Program-made: the position numbers and the translations under genes
Notes under the pieces: model-generated
Told to the model about the DNA's origin: nothing
The model's input: only the letters and a program-made list of their open reading frames with translations
Database searches by the model: none
Source: Sergeia podlipaevii
Taxonomy: Eukaryota; Euglenozoa; Kinetoplastea; Trypanosomatida; Trypanosomatidae
Length of the DNA stretch: 15,112 nt
Direction: 5' to 3'
NCBI GenBank assembly: GCA_030849805.1
Contig: JASANZ010001786.1
Span: forward strand, 1-15,112
In this document: in pieces, positions 8,849 to 15,112 of the stretch
Numbering within the stretch: position 1 is the first letter of the stretch
How the letters are laid out: each line of letters starts with the position of its first letter

Positions 8849-9127
8849 TTGTTTGTTTGCTTTTTTTTTGTTGTTTCTCGTTTGTTCTGGCATTTTTCAT
8901 GTATCGTGCATAGCATACTTAATGATTCACTCAATTCGCACGCTTCATCCTCCTCCTTCATATCGAGAAGGTAAGAAAAGAAAAGGAGAAACGTCCCTTC
9001 ATACAGTGAGTCTACAAAGACACAGGCACGCACCTTTTTAAGCTTGTTGTTTGCTGCCATTCTGTTCTCCCTATTTTAAGAAAAACAAAAGGGACGTCTT
9101 TTCGTTCCTCCCCTCTCTATTCCCTTC

Positions 9128-10462
9128 TCAAGAAGCCTCCTTCTTAACTCCCTTTAAGGCACACATGATATCGGACAAGTTGAGCTTCACGCTTGTCACT
9201 ACCTGCTCCTCCTCCACTTCCTCCTCTCCATTTGACGCATCCTTCCTTTTATCTTCTTCCTCTTCTTCTTCTTTCTCCTCTGGCTGCTGAGCGACACGAG
9301 GGCGAGGTAGTGCTGGAACGTAGGTATTGAATAACTGCTCCAGCGCACCGTTGTGCCACAGCTGATACTCAGCACTATTAGGGCTGTTGCGGCGCCTCAG
9401 TACCCACCGCACCCAGTCCTCGCCCTCCTCATCCTCAAGATCACCCTCGTAGCGGACCGCTGGGCGTGGGTCGTGAAGCGGGGGGAGATCATAAATGTTC
9501 TGATGTAACAGCGTGCACCGGCGCAGAGGCGTGGAAGAAGGCGAGGCCGTCGTTGTGGCAGCTGCGCCATCGACTACTGGCCCGTCACACAGGCCCATAA
9601 GATACGCCAGACAAAGATCCGCTGGTGCGTTGCGAAACAAGCACATTTCGCCGTGTTGGCAGACACCCCAAATGCGCAAGCAAGGATGGGTACCGGCGTC
9701 CGCACCTCCACTGCCGTGTGCTCCACTAGTGCCAACTGTCTTCCCGACTAAGGAAGACGCGCGAGATCCTCCATCGGCCCGCCGCACAATGTGCATTGCA
9801 ATAGCGGGGAGCTTGCTAATGTTCATAGGCTGATCCCCATTGGCCAGCAAAGGAGCAGCCATCCGCTCTCGTGATGGCGCCACCGCTTCAGCAGGGCGAC
9901 TTGTAACATCATCTGACATCTCCATCACCTTCGCGGGCCGGTAGTTCAGCCACGATAAGAGAGAAGGGAACGGTACTGCGCGGCTGGGACGGTACGTACG
10001 AGGACGAATCATACGCGTAAAGCAGGCAGTACACCTGATTATCTTGTTCCGCAGATCAACGGCTACACTATCTGAATAAATATTGTCGCGACGACACTTG
10101 GCACAGGCAAAGTAGACCCTGTCTTGAAACTGGAACAGCTGAGTATGGGCAGCAGCGGAGAGATTTGCATCCGGTGGGAGTTTCTTTAGGCGAGTTTGAA
10201 ACGTGGTAAAGTTGTTGATTGTAAGACGGGGACCGTTTTCTGTTCTTTCATTCACGGAAGCCTGCAGTGACTGCGGTTGTGGCATCGAAGATGCCAATGG
10301 CGGCACAACCACTTGCTTGCTACCGATACTATTGAAATTGCTAGTGAAGTTGCTATTATTATTGCTATTGTTATTATTATGAGGAGGATACGGCCGTCTA
10401 CGGTATGGTGCACCAAAGGCCTCTGAGAAGCCGCCGTGACGCGGGCGTGACTCCTTACTCAT
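9128..10462 (-). CDS. Zinc-ribbon plus CCCH-like zinc-finger protein
   Basis: This is a 444-residue protein ending in TGA. The N-terminal 60 residues are basic and contain an Asn/Ser-rich tract (about 29-45). A zinc ribbon is formed by C120, C123, C144 and C147. Two CCCH-like clusters follow. The first is C261-x6-C268-x5-C274-x3-N278, with the typical GVCQHGEMC core but Asn where the final His is expected. The second is C284-x7-C292-x23-C316-x3-H320, with a low-complexity insert between its second and third ligands. A Glu-rich run (about 395-420) and a conserved-looking end (VKLNLSDIMCALKG) close the protein. CCCH fingers usually bind RNA, and trypanosomatids use many such proteins for mRNA stability and translation control. 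RNA binding here is inferred, because both fingers depart from consensus. The start at 10462 is supported by a strong acceptor 14 bases upstream. Confidence 0.85.
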   Translation of the reverse strand: MSKESRPRHGGFSEAFGAPYRRRPYPPHNNNNSNNNSNFTSNFNSIGSKQVVVPPLASSMPQPQSLQASVNERTENGPRLTINNFTTFQTRLKKLPPDANLSAAAHTQLFQFQDRVYFACAKCRRDNIYSDSVAVDLRNKIIRCTACFTRMIRPRTYRPSRAVPFPSLLSWLNYRPAKVMEMSDDVTSRPAEAVAPSRERMAAPLLANGDQPMNISKLPAIAMHIVRRADGGSRASSLVGKTVGTSGAHGSGGADAGTHPCLRIWGVCQHGEMCLFRNAPADLCLAYLMGLCDGPVVDGAAATTTASPSSTPLRRCTLLHQNIYDLPPLHDPRPAVRYEGDLEDEEGEDWVRWVLRRRNSPNSAEYQLWHNGALEQLFNTYVPALPRPRVAQQPEEKEEEEEEDKRKDASNGEEEVEEEQVVTSVKLNLSDIMCALKGVKKEAS

Positions 10463-10869
10463 CGTAAGATATATTTCTCAAAAAAAAAAGTGAAGCAACA
10501 ATAACAATAGCAATTCGAAAAAAAAAACTATGTCGACAATTGCTTGTGCAACCAAAAAAAAGAGCAAAACATTTTTGAACAACAACAACAAAAAAAAAAG
10601 CAGAGTCTGTAAATGAATGTCCACAACTCGAATGCAAGCAGTGAGAATTGTCCCTTCTGTCGTAAAACAAAGAGAGGGAGAGAGAAAGAACAAAGGCGTG
10701 GCAAAGCACACAAAGATGTGCTAATGGTAGAAACTGAAAAAAAAAAAAGAAGTACTCTCTGTCGGGTATTATTTCTTTCTTATTGCTTGGTTAAAACTAG
10801 TTAAAAGATAGATACGTACTCAGAGCTGTATGCGAGGATTCCCATCATAATGAAAACATCACACATCAT
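10463..10869. other. Intergenic spacer between L13a and the zinc protein
   Basis: This 407-base spacer has no supported gene. It contains many A-runs on the plus strand (10480-10489, 10519-10527, 10553-10560, 10590-10599, 10738-10748), so the transcript carries repeated U-tracts upstream of the zinc protein, and a GA-rich patch near 10670-10690. The minus-strand open frames here are almost pure Phe/Leu/Val from these tracts. Confidence 0.65.
10477..10490 (-). promoter_or_regulatory. Trans-splice acceptor for the zinc protein
   Basis: On the transcribed strand a T-run (complement of about 10480-10489) is followed by GAG, with AG at 10477-10478. The predicted 5' UTR before the ATG at 10462 is 14 bases, excluding the spliced leader. 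Confidence 0.72.
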
Positions 10870-11563
10870 TTACGCGTAGCCGAACTTCTTGAGAACAGCG
10901 ACGTTCTGCTTGGGCATCTTGTTGAGAGCGGCCTTGCGGGCATCCTTCCAGGCGTTGCGGAGCTTGGACTGCTTCTCGTGGTGGCGCTTGGCCTTCTCGA
11001 TGCGGGCAGTCTCGAGCTTCTTCACAACATCGCTGTACTTCCAGCCAACGTGCTTGCACATGTTACCGAGCACGGTATACGCGCGCTCAGCACGNCACGG
11101 TATACGCGCGCTCAGCACGGTAGCAGTTGTGGCGCTGAGCGCGGGGGATGACGGCGCGGCCGCCAGTGCGAACGACGTTCTTGGGGATGCCCTCGTAGGC
11201 TACGAGGGAGTGGAGAGCCTTCATACCGCGCTTGGTGTAGCGGGGGAGCATGCTGCGCACGGTGCGGGTGAACACATCAGCGGGGGAGCGGTGATGGAAG
11301 GGACCGAGGGTGGGGTTGGAGAGCTTGCGCTTGCGGAGGTACTGGAGGTACTTGATCTTGTTGCGGATCTCAGTACCGGCAATCGTGAGCTGCTCGCAGC
11401 GGACGACGGTGATCTTCTTGCCGAGCAGGAGCTGCTTGGCAACCACAGCAGCGGCGCGACCAAGCACGTGATCCTTGAGGTCGATCACGACGATGTCGGG
11501 GCGGTGCTTCTTGATGCTCTTGCGCTGAGCGCGAGACGCATTCTTGCGGGAAGGAACGGCCAT
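10870..11563 (-). CDS. RPL13A: 60S ribosomal protein L13a (uL13), interrupted by an assembly join
   Basis: uL13 is a structural protein of the large cytosolic ribosomal subunit. The N-terminal part reads without a break from MAVPSRKNAS through DHVLGRAAAVVAKQLL, FHHRSPADVFTRTVRSMLPR and KRGMKALHSLVAYEGIPKNV. The C-terminal part reads LGNMCKHVGWKYSDVVKKLE to KKFGYA and a TAA stop. Between them is a single N at 11095 with identical 24-base copies on each side, adding 25 bases and putting the second half out of frame. Counted with one copy, the gene has 223 codons (222 residues), the expected size for trypanosomatid L13a, with no other defect. I therefore treat it as a functional gene with an assembly flaw, not a pseudogene. 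The ATG at 11563 starts the conserved family N terminus; in-frame codons upstream lie before the splice acceptors. Codons are richer in G/C at third positions than in neighbouring genes, as expected for a highly expressed gene. Confidence 0.95.
11071..11119. repeat. 24-base direct duplication around a single N
   Basis: Bases 11071-11094 and 11096-11119 are identical and are separated only by the N at 11095. On the coding strand each copy in frame encodes RAERAYTV within L13a. This is what is expected when two contigs with overlapping ends are joined without merging the overlap. Confidence 0.95.
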
Positions 11564-11584
11564 GTTTGTTTTTCTCGTGGACTC

Positions 11585-11640
11585 CTGAGTATGCTTCAAT
11601 ATTTTTTGTTTAAAGACAAGAAAGAAAGGGAAACACAAAG
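11585..11640 (-). promoter_or_regulatory. Candidate trans-splice acceptor region for L13a
   Basis: A pyrimidine-rich tract on the transcribed strand (complement of about 11612-11640) is followed by AGs at 11594-11595 and 11585-11586. They give 5' UTRs of about 30 or 21 bases before the ATG at 11563. Confidence 0.6.
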
Positions 11641-12848
11641 ATTCAAAATGATCGCGTAGCAGATAATCATTCAACACCATCTTAGAAAGGATAGTATGCT
11701 TCATAGAAGAAGAAGAAGAAGGAAAAAAAACGATATATATGCATACATATACTGCAGTGAGTCTAGGAATATGTGTATATGCAAACCCCATTATTCCATG
11801 GACTTTTTGGGGAGAAGTGAGCGGATTTTAAATAAAAAAAATTATTTCGTAAAGATTAAAAAGCTTGCATGTGACACGCACACAAAAAAGGGGACAAGAC
11901 ACCAAGTACGTTCTCACTTCCCATCTTGAGATTGCATCCACGTCTCTTTCTTAATAAATGTGGATCTTTGTTTTCTCATTTTCGGGTGAGCACACGTGCA
12001 TGTATGTGCGCGAGACGTTCGACTTTTTTTAATGACGCGCACGGAGTATTTTCATTTATGATGTACACTAAAAAAAAAAAAAAACGCGGACCTCTCTCTG
12101 GTTCCATCTTCCGAAAAATGTCCTTCCCAGCTATGTGGTTACTGGGAACTTGCATCACACACACACACCCCGCGCGTTCCATCCCTCGTCAGCGTTTTTC
12201 TTTTCTTTTCTTGTCGCCTTTAAAAAAAAAAAAAATTATTGTTTAAAGAACCACACATCACCACATTTATTCAATTGCTCTCTTTCTGGCCAACGTCCTA
12301 ATGATTACAAAAATCTCTCTTTCTCTCTTCTTCACTCTCTTCACTTTTTTTGTTCTCGCTACAGTAGTTGTGATTTTTTTATTATTATGCGCTGAGATAT
12401 CAGTACCACACAAGCGCCAGCCCTTTCGGCAAATCTATTCGTCACATGTAACAGAATAAAAAAGATTACTGTGAAATTGTATACACAAGTGTCTATTTAG
12501 TGCGTGTGTGTGATCGTAGGTGACACTATGTGCAAATGGAGAAGAAGAAGTTAAAGAGAAAGAGGAGCAAGTCATACATGCAGAACAATATCAACTCAAA
12601 AAAAAAGGAGAAAAGAAAAAGAAAACCTTTCATCGAAACTAAGAAAAGAAAATCAAGTAGTGGCAGTGGAAACAAAGAGGCAAATGGTGCATTCTTCTAG
12701 TTGTCTTCGCGTTTCCCTCCTCCTTTATCTCTTTCCTCTCTCCTTCCCCCTCTCCCCACCATCTTCTCTCGCTTTCTGTGCAAGTTTGCATTGGGTCTTG
12801 TCTCCCCTCACTCACACACACTCACACACAACCCTTCTATACTCCTCT

Positions 12849-12870
12849 TCATCATCATCATCATCATCAT
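12849..12870. repeat. (ATC)7 microsatellite
   Basis: Seven perfect trinucleotide units (TCA/ATC phase) on the plus strand, about 50 bases past the PP1 stop on the transcript, where it reads as GAT/ATG units. It lies in the probable 3' UTR. Confidence 0.95.
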
Positions 12871-12918
12871 GGTTTTCTTCTTCCTTATCTTCCTTACCTT
12901 TTTAAGTCCCTTCAACAA

Positions 12919-14061
12919 TCAATACTGCGGTTTGAATATCTGAAAACTACACTTGCAATTCTCATCCATCAACATCATCGCTCCGCTGTTTGTGAACTCG
13001 CCACAATAGTTCGAGGCGCTAAAGATAGTGACAAGGCGACGGCCCGCAAAAAACGAGTAACCATTATCCACTACTTGATGAGCACGGAGTACAATATCAA
13101 TGCCCAGGTTCCGGCACACTCTGTTAACGACATCTTCGCCAAATGTATAGCTGACTCCCCGCTCACTAGGCTGCCACCCGCTGCTTCCCTCCTCCGGGTC
13201 AGACCAGAGGATATCGCATGCTAGCCCTTCGTCAGGCACCACAAGGGGTCGCGGCACCTGTTCGATACGCCGAAGATCGTTGAGCTCCGGGCTTAGGCCG
13301 CCGTGCATGCACAGTGCAATATCTTCAATGAGAGCGGAGATAGGGAGACAATTGAATACATCAGTGAACTCTTTAAATAACTTGATGTTAAAGCGGCGCT
13401 TTACCTCGTCAAAAAAGCCGTAGATACGGCAGATGCTATCTGTCTCGTGATTACCTCGAAGAACATATACTTGGTCAGGATACAGCACCTTAAAGCCAAG
13501 AAGTATCGTGATCACCTCACAACCGTACTTGCCGCGGTCCACGTAGTCTCCAAGAAAAAGGTACCTCGAGTTCGGAGGAAGTCCACCTGCCTTGAATATC
13601 TCCACCAAATCGGTAATTTGACCGTGGATGTCGCCGCAGACATTCACAGGAGCCTCCACCTTCACTAGCATCGGTTGAGACATAATGATAGGGCGAACAC
13701 GACGTAAAATGGTGCGAATGATCGCCTCGTTCAACAGCTTTGGGCCGCTCTGCCAGTTGTCAAGAATAGAGGTGCACAGCTTCAGAATAGAGGCATCCTC
13801 CGCACTCATAGGCAACGAGGACGACGAAGTCGCGGTCGTGGCACTGGATGTAGAATCACTGGCAGCCCGCCTTCCAGAAATATCCTTTGGCGATGTACCT
13901 ACTGAATCACTTTTGCTGGAAGCCTCCCTCCCAGCCGCAAACGCGCTATTCGCATTATTCTGTTGGTGCTTACTACGTTTCTCAGGAACAGGTGATGTCT
14001 TCTCTGATGATAACGATCGGCTGCGCTTCCGCTGCCTCGGTGTTGTAACAGTTGCTGGCAT
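12919..14061 (-). CDS. PP1: Serine/threonine protein phosphatase PP1 catalytic subunit with N-terminal extension
   Basis: This is a 380-residue PPP-family phosphatase that removes phosphate from Ser/Thr using two metal ions. All metal and catalytic motifs are present: GDIHGQ (143-148), GDYVDRG (171-177), GNHE (203-206), the His of CMHGG (253) and of LRAHQ (328), and NYCGEF near the C terminus. The CSFQIFKP segment, part of the RVxF-partner groove in PP1, is kept and supports PP1 over PP2A or PP2B. The first 85 or so residues are an extension rich in Ser, Lys and Arg, with two basic patches (RQRKRSR at 9-15 and PEKRSKH at 26-32) that could be a nuclear signal. The protein stops at KPQY, without the longer tail of animal PP1. 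Unusual residues are ETD where ECA is usual after GNH, and FSASNYC for FSAPNYC. The ATG at 14061 follows the candidate acceptor; codons upstream lie at or before it. Trypanosomatids have several PP1 paralogues, and which one this is cannot be settled here. Confidence 0.95.
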   Translation of the reverse strand: MPATVTTPRQRKRSRSLSSEKTSPVPEKRSKHQQNNANSAFAAGREASSKSDSVGTSPKDISGRRAASDSTSSATTATSSSSLPMSAEDASILKLCTSILDNWQSGPKLLNEAIIRTILRRVRPIIMSQPMLVKVEAPVNVCGDIHGQITDLVEIFKAGGLPPNSRYLFLGDYVDRGKYGCEVITILLGFKVLYPDQVYVLRGNHETDSICRIYGFFDEVKRRFNIKLFKEFTDVFNCLPISALIEDIALCMHGGLSPELNDLRRIEQVPRPLVVPDEGLACDILWSDPEEGSSGWQPSERGVSYTFGEDVVNRVCRNLGIDIVLRAHQVVDNGYSFFAGRRLVTIFSASNYCGEFTNSGAMMLMDENCKCSFQIFKPQY

Positions 14062-14077
14062 AACAATAATTTCTCTC

Positions 14078-14147
14078 CTTTTGGCGGTGTGAAACACGAA
14101 CAACAACAACAAAAAGAAAGCGATTAGCTTTTGAAAAAAAAAGGAAA
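14078..14147 (-). promoter_or_regulatory. Candidate trans-splice acceptor region for PP1
   Basis: On the transcribed strand a T-rich tract (complement of about 14133-14147) is followed by AG at 14128-14129. A second pyrimidine-rich stretch (complement of about 14101-14120) is followed by AG at 14078-14079, about 16 bases before the ATG at 14061. Both AGs are plausible; the nearer gives the short UTR seen in neighbouring genes. Confidence 0.5.
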
Positions 14148-14221
14148 ATCTGGCCGACTACGGTGTTGTGGCTGTAAATAACTGACAAAAAATGATAAAA
14201 TGAATAGTCTATATCTACGTA

Positions 14222-14239
14222 ATATATATATATATATAT
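14222..14239. repeat. (AT)9 microsatellite
   Basis: Nine perfect AT units, self-complementary, in the spacer upstream of PP1. Confidence 0.95.
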
Positions 14240-14320
14240 CCTTTTAGCGCTTTTGTGTAGGCAAAATACAACTGATTGCAGATACTACCAGAGTACTATA
14301 CGCGTACGTACACAAATCAT

Positions 14321-14336
14321 ACACACACACACACAC
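14321..14336. repeat. (AC)8 microsatellite
   Basis: Eight perfect AC units on the plus strand in the same spacer, reading as GT in the transcript. Confidence 0.95.
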
Positions 14337-14930
14337 GCCAGAAAGTAAAAAAGGAAGAAAAGTAGCATAATTTGACGATACAGCGATACACAAGTATTCA
14401 AAAGTACACTACAGCGAAATAAAAGGTTGTTTTTCCATCCAGCCGCCTAAAGCGTCAGGCAACGGAAAACAAGAAAAGATTCAAAAGAAAAGGCTGGAAA
14501 CAAAAGTGTTGGCAGCTGTCTTCTTTTTCTTATCATTTCTCTTCAACTAGTATTTTCTCTGTCAACGTCCATCTCCCATGTGGCACAATCACAAATGTCT
14601 TGAAACATATATGAGAGAAACAAAAAAAAGAACACAAAATGCGCCATCTTCTCTCCCATAGCACCTCCCCACTAACACCCTTTTGTTGTTGCTTTTTCCT
14701 CCTATATCACATATATATATCAACAAAATCATTGGATATTCAGAAGAAAGTCATTACACTGCTACCTCACTTGAAAAACTTATCTTCTTTGCCGATTTGC
14801 AACTCCATTGAACAGATACTTAAAACATTATTCTTTTTGCTACTTGAAGTAGTGAATTTTTCCCTTTTTAATAGTCACAGCTACGGAAATACTTCTCTTC
14901 ATTTATTTCTTTCTTTTTATAAATAACGCA

Positions 14931-14954
14931 CCACCATTCGGTGGGGTGGGGGGG
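14931..14954. other. Short hairpin next to a G-rich run in the eEF1B 3' UTR
   Basis: CCACC (14931-14935) and GGTGG (14940-14944) form a perfect 5-base-pair inverted repeat around a 4-base loop. The right arm runs into GGTGGGGTGGGGGGG on the plus strand, which is C-rich in the mRNA. It lies about 90 bases downstream of the eEF1B stop on the transcript. A stem this short may be chance. Confidence 0.4.
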
Positions 14955-15044
14955 CGCGTGATCACACAAAACGCTAGCTGCGAAGAGCCTACTCCAGCCT
15001 CCACATGCACTCCACACGTTGTGTAGAAGTACAAATAAAAAGGC

Positions 15045-15112
15045 TTAAACCTTGTTCCAGGCGACGATATCCATGGACTGGACCTCATCCTCGAAGCTCA
15101 TGATCAGATCCT
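15045..15112 (-). CDS. EF1B: Elongation factor 1B beta/delta (eEF1B GEF domain), C-terminal end, partial
   Basis: Only the last 21 codons and the TAA stop are in the window. They end in SFEDEVQSMDIVAWNKV, which closely matches the end of the guanine-nucleotide-exchange domain of eEF1B beta/delta; the animal protein ends in FEDYVQSMDVAAFNKI. This domain reloads eEF1A with GTP during translation elongation. The TAA stop is shared with L13a, while the other five complete genes end in TGA. The gene starts beyond the right edge and is presumably the upstream neighbour of PP1 in the same transcription unit. Whether it is the beta or another GEF paralogue cannot be told from the tail. Confidence 0.9.
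   Translation of the reverse strand, partial: DLIMSFEDEVQSMDIVAWNKV

Larger units (their letters stand above)
8572..9127. other. Intergenic spacer between the zinc protein and the PPR-like gene
   Basis: This 556-base spacer holds a TG repeat (8828-8848) followed by TTTG units, and a CT-rich segment near 9098-9127 just after the zinc protein's stop. An 85-codon minus-strand frame at 8803-9060 begins plausibly but ends in Lys and in His/Thr alternation derived from the TG repeat. I see no family features in it and do not call it. Confidence 0.6.
11564..12918. other. Long intergenic spacer between PP1 and L13a
   Basis: At 1355 bases this is the longest spacer in the window. I see no protein or structural RNA gene in it. 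It contains A-runs of 15 and 14 bases (12070-12084, 12222-12235), a CA repeat (12156-12168), pyrimidine-rich plus-strand stretches around 12280-12350 and 12690-12770, and an ATC repeat (12849-12870). The PP1 3' UTR is therefore purine-rich in the transcript, while the part nearer L13a carries the pyrimidine tract used for splicing. Confidence 0.65.
14062..15044. other. Intergenic spacer between eEF1B and PP1
   Basis: This 983-base spacer holds the eEF1B 3' UTR and the 5' flank of PP1. It contains an AT repeat (14222-14239), an AC repeat (14321-14336), a short TA repeat near 14711-14720 and, close to the eEF1B stop, a short inverted repeat beside a G-rich run (14931-14954). I see no further gene. 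The plus-strand frame at 14639-14926 is low in complexity and lies against the direction of every other gene. Confidence 0.65.

Noticed and set aside
8803..9060. 85-codon minus-strand frame between the zinc and PPR-like genes
   Set aside because: Its end is encoded by the TG microsatellite (His/Thr alternation) and Lys runs, and no family features are visible; more likely UTR sequence.
10889..11659. 256-codon plus-strand frame opposite L13a
   Set aside because: It is the antisense of a G/C-biased ribosomal protein gene, crosses the N and the duplicated bases, and has no recognisable features.
12690..12910. Pyrimidine-rich plus-strand stretch as an acceptor for a plus-strand gene
   Set aside because: The only frames downstream on that strand overlap PP1 antisense; better read as the purine-rich PP1 3' UTR.
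13685..14092. 135-codon plus-strand frame over PP1
   Set aside because: Shadow of the PP1 coding region in another frame.
1..15112. Transposons, CRISPR arrays, spliced-leader RNA or other mobile systems
   Set aside because: No reverse transcriptase, transposase, terminal repeats, spaced direct repeats or spliced-leader exon were seen on either strand.

Overview
The window looks like nuclear DNA of a trypanosomatid (Kinetoplastea). Every credible gene lies on the minus strand, none has a recognisable intron, and genes are separated by 0.4-1.4 kb of AT-rich, low-complexity DNA. Just upstream of several starts, a pyrimidine tract on the transcribed strand is followed by AG, the usual layout for spliced-leader trans-splicing. 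I cannot name the genus. The coding regions are of mixed base composition, while the spacers are full of homopolymers and dinucleotide repeats.

Transcription runs from high to low coordinates. In that order: the last 21 codons of eEF1B beta/delta (15045-15112); a 0.98 kb spacer; a PP1-type serine/threonine phosphatase with a long, basic, Ser-rich N-terminal extension (12919-14061); a 1.36 kb spacer; 60S ribosomal protein L13a/uL13 (10870-11563); a protein with a CxxC...CxxC zinc ribbon and two diverged CCCH-like clusters (9128-10462); a 1055-residue protein with a mitochondrial-type N terminus and PPR-like helical pairs (5404-8571); RNA polymerase subunit RPB6 (4456-4938); a roughly 920-residue low-complexity coiled-coil protein of unknown function (967-3732); and possibly the first 16 codons of a ubiquitin-conjugating (E2) enzyme at the left edge (1-50).

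The genes are functionally mixed: two translation genes, one shared transcription subunit, one phosphatase, one putative RNA-binding protein, one probable organelle RNA protein and one unknown. This is normal for a kinetoplastid polycistronic unit, where expression is set mainly after transcription. They should not be read as an operon of related functions.

The clearest anomaly is technical. The L13a gene is split by a single N flanked by two identical 24-base copies. The extra 25 bases cause an apparent frameshift; counting one copy, the reading frame is an ordinary 222-residue L13a. I found no convincing new mobile, defence or CRISPR-like system. The items most worth following up are the PP1 variant, the zinc protein, the PPR-like protein and the large unknown protein.
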